Assembly (NCBI GenBank): GCA_009379845.1 | Contig: WHSZ01000041.1 | Span: 1 to 51,001 of the forward strand | Origin: Pseudonocardiaceae bacterium | GTDB taxonomy: Bacteria; Actinomycetota; Actinomycetes; Mycobacteriales; Pseudonocardiaceae | DNA: 51,001 bases | Direction: 5' to 3' | Shown: positions 41,415-48,936 of the stretch, one piece after another | Layout of the letters: the number at the start of each line of letters is the position of its first letter | Position numbering within the stretch: the first letter of the stretch is position 1 | Notes under the pieces: model-generated | What the model was told of the DNA's origin: nothing | Database searches by the model: none | The model's input: only the letters and a program-made list of their open reading frames with translations | Translations under genes and position numbers: made by a program

Positions 41415-42563
41415 ATGGACGATCCGGAGCTACGCGAACCGGACCTGCCGCGAACCGCGAAGGTGCGGCCGAAGGCGTTGCGCACCGGCTTCACCACCGG
41501 TGCGTGCTCGGCCGCCGCGGCGAAGGCCGCGACGCTGGCTCTGGTCAACGGGGTGGCGCCGAGCAGCGTGGAGATCGGACTCCCGTCCGGGAACCGGCAC
41601 ACCTTCGAGGTGGAGTCCTGCCAGCTGGACGCGGAGCAGGCGACGGCCGTCGTGGTGAAGGACGCGGGCGATGATCCGGATGTCACGCACGGCGCGCAGC
41701 TGACGGTCACCGTGCGCGGCCGGGCGGACCACGAGATCTCGTTGCACGGCGGGGAAGGGGTCGGCGTGGTCACCAAGGAAGGGCTCGGCCTAGAGGTCGG
41801 TGGTCCGGCGATCAACCCGGTGCCACGGGAGATGATCACCGAAGCGGTACGCGAGGTGGTGCCGGAGGCCGGGCTGGACGTCACGATCACCGTGCCGGGC
41901 GGCGAGAAGATGGCCCGCAAGACGACGAACCGCCGGCTCGGCATCTTCGGCGGGATCTCCATACTCGGAACCACCGGGATCGTCCGGCCGTTCTCCACGG
42001 CGTCCTGGCGGGCAAGTGTTGAGCAGGCGGTGTCGGTGATGGCCGCGCAGGACTGCCCGACGCTGGTGCTGGCCACCGGTGGGCGCACCGAGCGCGCGGC
42101 CATGCGGCTGCTGCCCGACCTGCCGGAGGTCGCGTTCGTGGAGGTCGGTGACTTCACCGGTGCGGCGCTGCGCGAGGCAGCCGAGCACGGCATTTCCGAG
42201 GTGGTGTTCGTCGGCATGATCGGCAAGCTCACCAAGCTGGCATCCGGCGTGCTGATGACGCACTACACCCGGTCCAAAGTAGACACCGAGTTTCTGGCCA
42301 GAATCACCGTTCAGCACGGTGGAAGCGCACAGGACGCATCCGAAGTGGAAGACTCGGTGACAGCGCGGCGGGCCTACGAGATCTGGGCGCGTAACGGCAC
42401 GCTGGCCGCCTGTGGCGCGGACCTGTGCTCGCGAGTGCGTACCGTACTGGAACGATTCGCCGAGCAGGAATGCGGGCGGGCGTTACCGGCGAAGGTGGCC
42501 ATGGTGGACTTCTCCGCGGGGAACGTAGTAGCCGCAACGGAAGCAGGATGGGTGAACACGTGA
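41415..42563 (+). CDS. cbiD: Cobalt-precorrin-5B C1-methyltransferase
   Basis: 382 residues. CbiD motifs: RTGFTTGACSAAAAKAATLA at the N-terminus, NPVPREMITEAVREVV, then SILGTTGIVRPFSTASW and the region LVLATGGRTERAAM. CbiD performs methylation at C1 with ring contraction in the cobalt-early pathway and has no counterpart in the oxygen-dependent pathway. Of the first seven operon genes, only this start is not in a 4-nt overlap: the ATG at 41415 lies 14 nt after cobM and has a weak ribosome-binding site. Confidence 0.94.
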   Translation: MDDPELREPDLPRTAKVRPKALRTGFTTGACSAAAAKAATLALVNGVAPSSVEIGLPSGNRHTFEVESCQLDAEQATAVVVKDAGDDPDVTHGAQLTVTVRGRADHEISLHGGEGVGVVTKEGLGLEVGGPAINPVPREMITEAVREVVPEAGLDVTITVPGGEKMARKTTNRRLGIFGGISILGTTGIVRPFSTASWRASVEQAVSVMAAQDCPTLVLATGGRTERAAMRLLPDLPEVAFVEVGDFTGAALREAAEHGISEVVFVGMIGKLTKLASGVLMTHYTRSKVDTEFLARITVQHGGSAQDASEVEDSVTARRAYEIWARNGTLAACGADLCSRVRTVLERFAEQECGRALPAKVAMVDFSAGNVVAATEAGWVNT

Positions 42564-43750
42564 CAGCGACGGTGATCGGAGTTGACGGTACGTCCCTACC
42601 GGCGGGCGCTGACGCGGCGCTCGCCGAAGCGAAGCTGGTCGTCGGGGCGCGCAGACACCTGGACGCGCACGCCCCGTCCGGCGCCAGGGCCGTTGAGCTC
42701 GGTGAACTGGATTCCGCGCTCGACGAGCTCACCACCGCGGTCGGCCCCGCCGTGGTGCTCGCCTCCGGAGATCCCGGGTTCTTCGGCATCGTTCGCTCGT
42801 TGCGGGAGCGCGGCGTGCGGCCGGTCGTGCTCCCCACGGTGTCCAGCGTGCAGCGGCTGGTCGCGGCCTGCGGGCGCCCGTGGGACGACGTCGCGGTGGT
42901 CAGCGCGCATGGCAGGGATCTCGGTCCGGCCCTGAACGTCTGCCGGGCGCGCCGCGCGACCGTGGTGCTCACCGCGCCCGGCGCTGGCCCCGCCGAGCTC
43001 GCAGCAGGGCTGGACGGTTGGCGGCGCACCCTGACCGTCGCGGAGGAACTGGGCGGGGAGAACGAAACCTTGTCCACAGTGGACCTAACGGAGGGGGCAC
43101 AGCGCACCTGGCGTGAGCCGAACATCGTGCTGTGCCAAGAAGATCCGGACTCGGTGCCCGGCAAGGGCTGGCACGCGGGGGGAGAGCCGACACCCCGCGA
43201 CGGCGGCTGGGCACTGCCCGAGGAGAACTTCGCGCACCGGGACGGCATGGTCACCAAGACCGAGGTGCGGGCGCTGGCGCTGGCCAAGCTCGCGCCGCGA
43301 CCGGGTGCGCTGGTGTGGGACGTCGGCGCCGGTTCGGGCGCCGTCGCGGTGGAATGCGCCCGGCTCGGCGCCGCGGCGATCGCGGTGGAGCGCGACCCGG
43401 TGCAGTGCGTGCGGATCATCGCGAACGCCAGCGCGCACGATGTGGACGTGCGGGTGGTGGAAGCCGACCTGCAGGACACCGTCGCCGACCTGCCACACCC
43501 GGACGCGGTGTTCGTCGGCGGCGGCGGCGAGCAGGCGGTGCGCAGCTGCGCACGGCAGGAAGCAGGGCGCATAGTGGTGGCACTCGCCTCGCTCGATCGC
43601 ATCGGGCCGGCAAGGCAGGCTTTGCAGGAGTTCGGTTACACGGTGGACGGAACGCAGCTGTCCTCGGCGAGACTGGCGGACCTTCCGGACGGCACCAGCA
43701 GGTTGGACGCCACCAACCCGATCACCCTCATCTGGGGAACGAAGAAGTGA
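42560..43750 (+). CDS. cobL: Precorrin-6Y C5,15-methyltransferase (CbiE-CbiT fusion)
   Basis: 396 residues. The N-terminal half is a tetrapyrrole methylase (CbiE; VVLASGDPGFFGIVRSLRER); the C-terminal half is a Rossmann methyltransferase (CbiT; WDVGAGSGAVAVECARLGAA, FVGGGGEQAV). Together they methylate C5 and C15 and decarboxylate. I use the GTG at 42560, which overlaps the cbiD stop (GTGA) as elsewhere in this operon; the in-frame ATG at 42548 is an alternative adding four residues. Confidence 0.92.
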   Translation: MTATVIGVDGTSLPAGADAALAEAKLVVGARRHLDAHAPSGARAVELGELDSALDELTTAVGPAVVLASGDPGFFGIVRSLRERGVRPVVLPTVSSVQRLVAACGRPWDDVAVVSAHGRDLGPALNVCRARRATVVLTAPGAGPAELAAGLDGWRRTLTVAEELGGENETLSTVDLTEGAQRTWREPNIVLCQEDPDSVPGKGWHAGGEPTPRDGGWALPEENFAHRDGMVTKTEVRALALAKLAPRPGALVWDVGAGSGAVAVECARLGAAAIAVERDPVQCVRIIANASAHDVDVRVVEADLQDTVADLPHPDAVFVGGGGEQAVRSCARQEAGRIVVALASLDRIGPARQALQEFGYTVDGTQLSSARLADLPDGTSRLDATNPITLIWGTKK

Positions 43751-45498
43751 TCGCGCTGTTCGCCGTCACCCCGTCCGGCAAGCGGGCCGCGGCCGCGCTC
43801 GCCGCCCGCCTCGGGCCGGAGGCGGTGGTCGTGGACGGAGCCGTGCGGGCCACGCTGGAACGGTTGTGGCCCCGGCTGAACTCGGCGGTGTTCTTCCTGG
43901 CCGCGGGGGCGACCGTCCGGCTGATCGCCCCGCTGTTGAGGGACAAGCGGACCGATCCCGGCGTGGTGTGCGTGGACGAGGCGCAGCGATTCGCCATCCC
44001 GCTGACCGGCGGGCACGCCGGCGGCGCGAACGACCTCGCGGAACGCGTCGCGGACCTGCTGCTCGACTGCACACCGGTGATCACCACCGCGTCGGATTCC
44101 GTTGGCAGCACGGCACTCGACGAGCTCGTCGATCTGCTGGACGCCACGGTCGATGGTGATCTCGCGGCCGGCGGCGTCGCCGTGCTCGGCGGTTCTCCCG
44201 TGCTGTTGCGCAATCCGCTTGGTTTCCCGCTTCCGGCGCTGCCGGAGAACGTCTCATGGCAGGTGCCGGATCCGGAGTGGACGATCGTGGTCGACGACCG
44301 GGTGCCCGACGACCCGGATGCGAAGAACGTGCTCCGGCTGGTGCCGCGCACCCTGGTCGTCGGGGTGGGCGCGGCAAGGGGGGTGTCCACCACGGCTGTC
44401 ACCTCGGCGGTAGCCAAGCTGCACGAGCGGCACCGGCTGGACGCCCGCGCGGTGCGGGCATTCGCCACCGTCGAGCTGAAGGCCGATGAGCGCGGGATCC
44501 TGGAAACGGTGCAGGACTGGGCTTTCTGGAACGGTGAGGTGGATTCCCGGCTGTTGACCTATTCCGCCGATGAGCTGGCCGGCATGGCGGTCCCGAACCC
44601 AAGCGAGGTGGTGGCCGCCGAGGTCGGCACCCCGAGCGTGGCCGAGGCCGCCGCGTTGCGAGGAGCCGGAGAGTTCGCCGGGGACGGGCCGGTCGAGCTC
44701 GTCGCGGAAAAGCTCAAGGGGGACAACGTGACGGCGGCAGCTGCCCGGATCGTGCCGCGCGGCCGCCTGGCGATACTCGGCCTCGGCCCCGGTGCGGCCG
44801 ATCTGCGCACCCCGAGATCCGAGGCGGAACTGCGCAGGGCGTCCACAGTGGTGGGCCTCGACCAGTACGTCGAGCAGGTTCGCGAGCTGATCCGGCCGGG
44901 CACCGAGGTCCGCGCGAGCGGGCTCGGCGACGAGCAGGCCAGGGCCACCGACGCCGTGGCGCTGGCCCGATCGGGGCGCGCCGTGGCGCTGATCGGATCC
45001 GGTGATGCCGGGATCTACGCGATGGCCAGCCCCGCGCTCGAGCAGGCCGGCGCCGACATCGACGTGGTCGGGGTACCCGGGGTGAGCGCCGCACTGGCCG
45101 CCTCGGCCGAGCTCGGCGCGCCGCTCGGGCACGATCACGTGCTGATTAGCCTGTCTGATCTGCACACGCCGTGGCAGGCGATCGAGCGGCGGGTGCGCGC
45201 CGCCGCCGAGGGCGATTTCGTGGTGTGCTTCTACAACCCCCGCTCGGCGCAGCGCCACTGGCAGCTGCGCGCCGCGCTGGACGTGCTGCTCGAGCACCGG
45301 CCGGCCGATACCCCGGTCGGCGCGGTCCGGCAGGCGAGCAGGGACGGTCAGCGGGTGTGGTGCACGCGGCTCGCGGAGTTCGACACCGACGATGTGGACA
45401 TGCTCACAACCGTGCTGGTCGGCTCGTCGCAAACCCGGATGATCGGCGGCCGGATGGTGACACCCCGTGGCTACACCTGGATGCCGGAGCTGGCGTGA
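43747..45498 (+). CDS. cobJ: CbiG-CobJ fusion (cobalt-precorrin-5A hydrolase / precorrin-3B C17-methyltransferase)
   Basis: 583 residues. The N-terminal ~340 are CbiG (ALFAVTPSGKRAAAALAARL, FLAAGATVRLIAPLLRDK, LTGGHAGGANDLAERVADLL; C-terminal part VVGVGAARGVSTTAVTSAVA). From about residue 335 a tetrapyrrole methylase follows (LAILGLGPGAADLRTPRSEA, LIGSGDAGIYAMASPALEQA, CFYNPRSAQRHWQLRAALDV), the CobJ/CbiH enzyme that methylates C17. Fusion places the ring-contracting methylase and the deacylase of the next steps in one chain. GTG start overlapping the cobL stop. Confidence 0.93.
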   Translation: MIALFAVTPSGKRAAAALAARLGPEAVVVDGAVRATLERLWPRLNSAVFFLAAGATVRLIAPLLRDKRTDPGVVCVDEAQRFAIPLTGGHAGGANDLAERVADLLLDCTPVITTASDSVGSTALDELVDLLDATVDGDLAAGGVAVLGGSPVLLRNPLGFPLPALPENVSWQVPDPEWTIVVDDRVPDDPDAKNVLRLVPRTLVVGVGAARGVSTTAVTSAVAKLHERHRLDARAVRAFATVELKADERGILETVQDWAFWNGEVDSRLLTYSADELAGMAVPNPSEVVAAEVGTPSVAEAAALRGAGEFAGDGPVELVAEKLKGDNVTAAAARIVPRGRLAILGLGPGAADLRTPRSEAELRRASTVVGLDQYVEQVRELIRPGTEVRASGLGDEQARATDAVALARSGRAVALIGSGDAGIYAMASPALEQAGADIDVVGVPGVSAALAASAELGAPLGHDHVLISLSDLHTPWQAIERRVRAAAEGDFVVCFYNPRSAQRHWQLRAALDVLLEHRPADTPVGAVRQASRDGQRVWCTRLAEFDTDDVDMLTTVLVGSSQTRMIGGRMVTPRGYTWMPELA

Positions 45499-45686
45499 CG
45501 GAGCCGTTGACGATCGACTCGTCGTGTACCGCCTGCGGTGCCTGCCTACTGACCTGCCCGGAACACGCGCTGCGGCCGGCACGGCATCGCCCGTGGGTGC
45601 TCGCGGACGCGTGCACGTCGTGCGGGGAGTGCGTGGAGATCTGCCCAGCCGATGCGATCACCATGCGTGACGAACGGGCGGTTTGA
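45495..45686 (+). CDS. Small 2x[4Fe-4S] ferredoxin in the cobalamin operon
   Basis: 63 residues with two complete cluster motifs: Cys11-Cys14-Cys17-Cys21 (CTACGACLLTCP) and Cys40-Cys43-Cys46-Cys50 (CTSCGECVEICP). It is a soluble electron carrier. The GTG start overlaps the cobJ stop by 4 nt (GTGA), so it is coupled to corrin-ring synthesis genes. It might supply electrons for a reductive step of corrin synthesis or cobalt reduction, but the partner is unknown. The riboswitch follows directly. Confidence 0.92.
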   Translation: MTEPLTIDSSCTACGACLLTCPEHALRPARHRPWVLADACTSCGECVEICPADAITMRDERAV

Positions 45687-45689
45687 CCC

Positions 45690-45884
45690 GGCGGTGCCTG
45701 CCGGGTAAGGATGCTGTGGTCGGTCGCGGAGGAACCCGGTGCGATTCCGGGACGGTCCCGCCACTGTGACCGGGGAGCGGCCCCAGCGTGCGAAGGCCAC
45801 GGCCCGAACGGGTTGGAAGGCTTGGGCGCCGTGACGATCCGGGAGTCAGGACACTCCAACCGGCTCGCGCGCCTCGGTGCGCGA
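45690..45884 (+). promoter_or_regulatory. Cobalamin (adenosylcobalamin) riboswitch
   Basis: The conserved core is present on the plus strand: GGAGGAACCCGGTGCGATTC (from 45728), then a segment through CCCGCCACTGTGA near 45758-45770, and the B12-box-like GGGAGTCAGGACACTCC at 45841-45857. A hairpin TCGCGC/GCGCGA follows at 45865-45884. It lies before cobH/cbiC and controls only the last two genes, not the eight before it. Binding of cobalamin is expected to reduce expression of cobH and cbiX. Boundaries are approximate. Confidence 0.9.
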
Positions 45885-45979
45885 ACGAAGTCCCCTAGGG
45901 CGAGGAAACCCGGGAGGTCTGTGGTGCCAGAGTCGTGTGCCCGCGGTGCGGGGTGCGTGCCGGGTGAAGGCGCGCCGAT

Positions 45980-46579
45980 ATGAAGCGAACCCCGCACCCG
46001 ATCGAAGTCGAGTCGTATCGCCTCCTTCGTGGCCGGGTGGACACCACCGGCCTCGCCCCACTGAGTCGTGCCGTCGTCGAGCGCATCGTGCACACCACCG
46101 CCGACCCGACGTGGGTCGGCGACGTGGTGGCCGATGAGGAGGCTTTGCACGCCGGGCGCCGCGCGTTGACCGGCGGCGGCCCGCTGATCGCCGATGTGCG
46201 GATGGTGGCGGCCGGGGTGACCGCGCTTGAGACCGTCGTGGGGCTCGATCTTCCCGGGGTTGCCACGCTCGCCGGGGACGAGGACGTGACCCGGTCTGCC
46301 GCGGGCATCCGGCTCGCCGCGCGGGAGCACCCGGCTGCGGCGGTGTGGGCGATCGGCAACGCGCCAACGGCGCTCGTTGAACTGGTCCGGCTCGCCGAGG
46401 CGGGCGAGGTCCGCCCCGCACTGGTGATCGGTGTGCCGGTGGGTTTCGTCGGCGCGACCGAGTCGAAGTCCGCACTGCGGCGCTCCGGGCTCCCGGCGCT
46501 GTCCACCCGAACCGAGCGCGGTGGCGCCGCGGTGGCCGCCGCGGCCGTGAACGCGTTGCTGTATTTCGAGGCTAGTTAA
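45980..46579 (+). CDS. cobH: Precorrin-8X methylmutase (CobH/CbiC)
   Basis: 199 residues. The family motif IEVESYRLLRGRVDTTGLAP is near the N-terminus, the catalytic histidine is likely in VERIVHTTADP, and GVPVGFVGATESKSALRRSG lies near the C-terminus. The enzyme moves the methyl group from C11 to C12 to form hydrogenobyrinic or cobyrinic acid. The ATG at 45980 is about 120 nt after the B12 box and is under riboswitch control. The cbiX gene follows after 9 nt. Confidence 0.93.
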   Translation: MKRTPHPIEVESYRLLRGRVDTTGLAPLSRAVVERIVHTTADPTWVGDVVADEEALHAGRRALTGGGPLIADVRMVAAGVTALETVVGLDLPGVATLAGDEDVTRSAAGIRLAAREHPAAAVWAIGNAPTALVELVRLAEAGEVRPALVIGVPVGFVGATESKSALRRSGLPALSTRTERGGAAVAAAAVNALLYFEAS

Positions 46580-46588
46580 GGAGATCGC

Positions 46589-47491
46589 GTGATACCGCTG
46601 CTGCTGGTCGGGCACGGCACCGTCGAGGAGTCCGGGGTGCACCAGTTCGACGCGTTCGTCGAGCGGGTGCGGGCTCGGATGGCACCGTCCGGAGTGGACG
46701 TCTCCGGCGGGTTCATCGAGCTGTCCGCGCCCGCGGTGACCGAGGCGTGGGGCGAGCTGGTGCGCGCCGGGCATTGCAGGGTGGCCGCGGTGCCGCTGGT
46801 GCTGGTGTCAGCTGGGCACGGTAAGGGCGACATCCCGGCCGCGCTCGAGCGCGAGGTCCGCCGGCATCCCGGCACCTCGTTCGAGTTCGGCAGGCCGCTC
46901 GGCCCGCATCCGGCGCTGCTCGATCTGCTCGGCGAGCGAATCGCAGCGGCGGCGGAGCCGTCCTCGTGGTCGGACACCGCCGTGTTGCTTGTCGGCCGCG
47001 GCTCCACCGACCCGGACGCCAACGCGGAGGTGTGCAAGGTCGCGCGGCTGCTGCAGGAGACGCGGGATTTCGCGTTCGTGGAGCCCGCGTTCGTCTCGTT
47101 GGCCGCACCGGCGGTGCCGGAAGGGCTCGAGCGGGTCAGGCGGCTCGGCGCGCGGCGGGTGGTGGTGGCGCCGTACTTCCTGTTCGACGGCGTGCTCCCG
47201 CAGCGCGTTGTGCGGCAGGCGAGCGATTTCGGGACGTCGTACGCGGATATCGACGTGCGGGTGGCGGAGTATCTCGGCGATTGCGACGGTCTGGCCGAGC
47301 TCGTGGTGGAGCGTTACCGCGAGGCACTGGACGGCGACATCCGGATGAACTGCGATACCTGTGCTTACCGGGTGCTAATGCCCGGGTTCGACGACAAGCT
47401 GGGCGCTCCGCAGACGCCACACCACCATCCGGACGATCCGTCCGGGGCGCACGGCCACGGGCATGGTCACGGGCACCTGCCCGTGTCGTAA
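46589..47491 (+). CDS. cbiX: Sirohydrochlorin cobaltochelatase (CbiX)
   Basis: 300 residues with two CbiX-like halves (VIPLLLVGHGTVEESGVHQF and AVLLVGRGSTDPDANAEVCK). The first half has VLVSAGHGKGDIP and the second VAPYFLFDGVL, the expected chelatase strands and His/Glu metal-binding region. The C-terminal 50 residues carry NCDTCAYRV, HHHPDD and HGHGHGHGH, a Cys/His-rich tail for metal delivery. It inserts cobalt early, into sirohydrochlorin. AAGGAG precedes the GTG start at 46589. Confidence 0.9.
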   Translation: MIPLLLVGHGTVEESGVHQFDAFVERVRARMAPSGVDVSGGFIELSAPAVTEAWGELVRAGHCRVAAVPLVLVSAGHGKGDIPAALEREVRRHPGTSFEFGRPLGPHPALLDLLGERIAAAAEPSSWSDTAVLLVGRGSTDPDANAEVCKVARLLQETRDFAFVEPAFVSLAAPAVPEGLERVRRLGARRVVVAPYFLFDGVLPQRVVRQASDFGTSYADIDVRVAEYLGDCDGLAELVVERYREALDGDIRMNCDTCAYRVLMPGFDDKLGAPQTPHHHPDDPSGAHGHGHGHGHLPVS

Positions 47492-47538
47492 CGGCCGCGC
47501 AGCGGTGATGTCGGGCCGGACGTCCTACCACGGCGCCG

Positions 47539-48180
47539 ATGCCCGAATTATCACGCTCCACGGAAAGCGACCGTGCCGGGCGTATGGAGGAGCGGCTGGC
47601 CGTTCCGGTTGTCATCGCGGCGCTGGTGTCCGTTCCGGCGGTGTTTCTCACCATGGCGGGCGGCCCGGTCGCGGTCGCCGGCGTGGTGCTGAACTGGGCG
47701 TCGTTGGTAGTGCTCGTCGGGGAGTCGGTGCTGCTGCTGTGGCTGAGCCATGACCGGTTCAACTGGGTTCGGCGACACAAATGGACGCTGCTGATCGTGG
47801 CGCTGGCCGTGCCGGCCGTAGTGTTCGTCGTCGGGCCGGTGCAGGTTCTCCGGCTGGTCGTGTCGGTGGGCGCGATCCGCGTGCTGCGCGTCGGTCGCAT
47901 TGTGCGGGCCGGCAACGTCATTCGCCGGCAGGCCGAGCTCAGTACCTGGCGCGGCCGTATCGTGTACGGCGCGCTGATCGCGCTCGCGGCCGTCTTCGTG
48001 GCGGTCGTGCTGGCGGATCCGACGTCGACCAGCCGGCGGTTCACCGAGTGGGTTGTCGAACGGCTAGGCGTGGTTCCCGTGGTGCTCGCGGCGCTGTTCC
48101 TGGCCGCGGCCACGGTGTTGACGATCCGGTACCGCGCCCGGCGGGCGAAGTGGGCGAAACCGCCGGGCGATGTGAGTTGA
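47539..48180 (+). CDS. Voltage-sensor-like (S4-bearing) membrane protein
   Basis: 213 residues with about six hydrophobic segments. Residues 105-130 form an S4-like helix with arginines at 114, 117, 120 and 123, then 129 and 130, i.e. every third residue. Two later segments (IVYGALIALAAVFVAVVLAD and VVLAALFLAAATVLTI) match S5 and S6, but the short loop between them lacks a K-channel TxGYG filter. It could be a truncated ion-channel homologue, a voltage-sensitive protein without a pore, or a channel with another filter. The start is either the ATG at 47539 or one at 47584; no clear ribosome-binding site decides. Convergent with the next gene. Confidence 0.8.
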   Translation: MPELSRSTESDRAGRMEERLAVPVVIAALVSVPAVFLTMAGGPVAVAGVVLNWASLVVLVGESVLLLWLSHDRFNWVRRHKWTLLIVALAVPAVVFVVGPVQVLRLVVSVGAIRVLRVGRIVRAGNVIRRQAELSTWRGRIVYGALIALAAVFVAVVLADPTSTSRRFTEWVVERLGVVPVVLAALFLAAATVLTIRYRARRAKWAKPPGDVS

Positions 48181-48185
48181 GTACG

Positions 48186-48443
48186 TCAGCCGGCGCGGAC
48201 GCTGAGTAGTGCGATGCCAGCGGCGGTGAGTACCGCGGCGACCCGCGAGCCGACCGATGTCGGCTGGGCGGGCGCGATCAGGCCGCGCTGGGCAAGGTGG
48301 TGTGCGGCACTCTGATCCCCGCACCAGTATCCGTCGATGGCGAGATCCGGCTCGCAACCGTAGATCAGCTCGCCGCGTCCCTCGCCAATCGCGCGCAACA
48401 GCGCGCGTTCTCGATGCGACAGTTCGTCACCTGCCGGCTCCAT
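48186..48443 (-). CDS. Small uncharacterised protein, 85 residues
   Basis: I do not recognise a named function. It has a helix-turn-helix-like N-terminus (ELSHRERALLRAIGEGRGEL), a central SCEPDL-like IYGCEPDLAIDGYWCGDQSA and a hydrophobic C-terminus (VGSRVAAVLTAAGIALLSV). The ATG at 48443 is used because ACGGGG lies upstream; an ATG at 48494 would add 17 residues but lacks a ribosome-binding site. Small DNA-binding-like proteins of this type are common in Pseudonocardiaceae. Confidence 0.6.
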   Translation of the reverse strand: MEPAGDELSHRERALLRAIGEGRGELIYGCEPDLAIDGYWCGDQSAAHHLAQRGLIAPAQPTSVGSRVAAVLTAAGIALLSVRAG

Positions 48444-48494
48444 CGCCAACACCCCGTTTGCTTTGCTCTCTGTCTCCGTCACGAGAGGATGCAT

Positions 48495-48936
48495 CGGTTT
48501 AGACCATTTTACGCCCTCTCCGGTTCCCCGTGGAGTTCATTCGGTATATCGCGACGCACTTCACACAGTTACAGCAAAAGTAGCCATCTGGAGTATTTCC
48601 ACGGTGATGACCCGTGCACTGGGTGCGCACGGTATCCAACTTCGCATCGGATCCAGACCGTTCGTCGTGCCGTAAAATACGCCCTTCACGTCGTGCGGTG
48701 CTCCAAAGGCCATCCGGCGTTCGTGACCTTCGTGGCTGGTAGGCCCGTCTTGGACACCCACCACGCCGTTGACACGACCCGGTTACCCAACCGCGCCGTT
48801 CGCTAACGGAACTCTCGGATCCCACCCCGCCTGAACGCCGCTGGACGACGCTGGAAGCCCCGAATGGACTAGCCGGACTCCTCGGCGTGTCGCGTGTGGC
48901 GGGCCATCGGTCAGCCGGATCCGGCGGTCGAACGGT
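48495..48936. other. 442-bp stretch with no recognised gene
   Basis: This gap between a small minus-strand gene and the 3' end of the ABC transporter gene is richer in A+T than its neighbours. Open frames on both strands have no coding bias, no motif and poor starts. I see no tRNA, rRNA or transposase remnant. It contains stretches reminiscent of promoters and may hold a decayed sequence. Confidence 0.6.

Noticed and set aside
48499..48825. Minus-strand open frame in the gene-poor stretch before the ABC exporter
   Set aside because: Cys/Arg-rich random translation, no ribosome-binding site, no codon bias.
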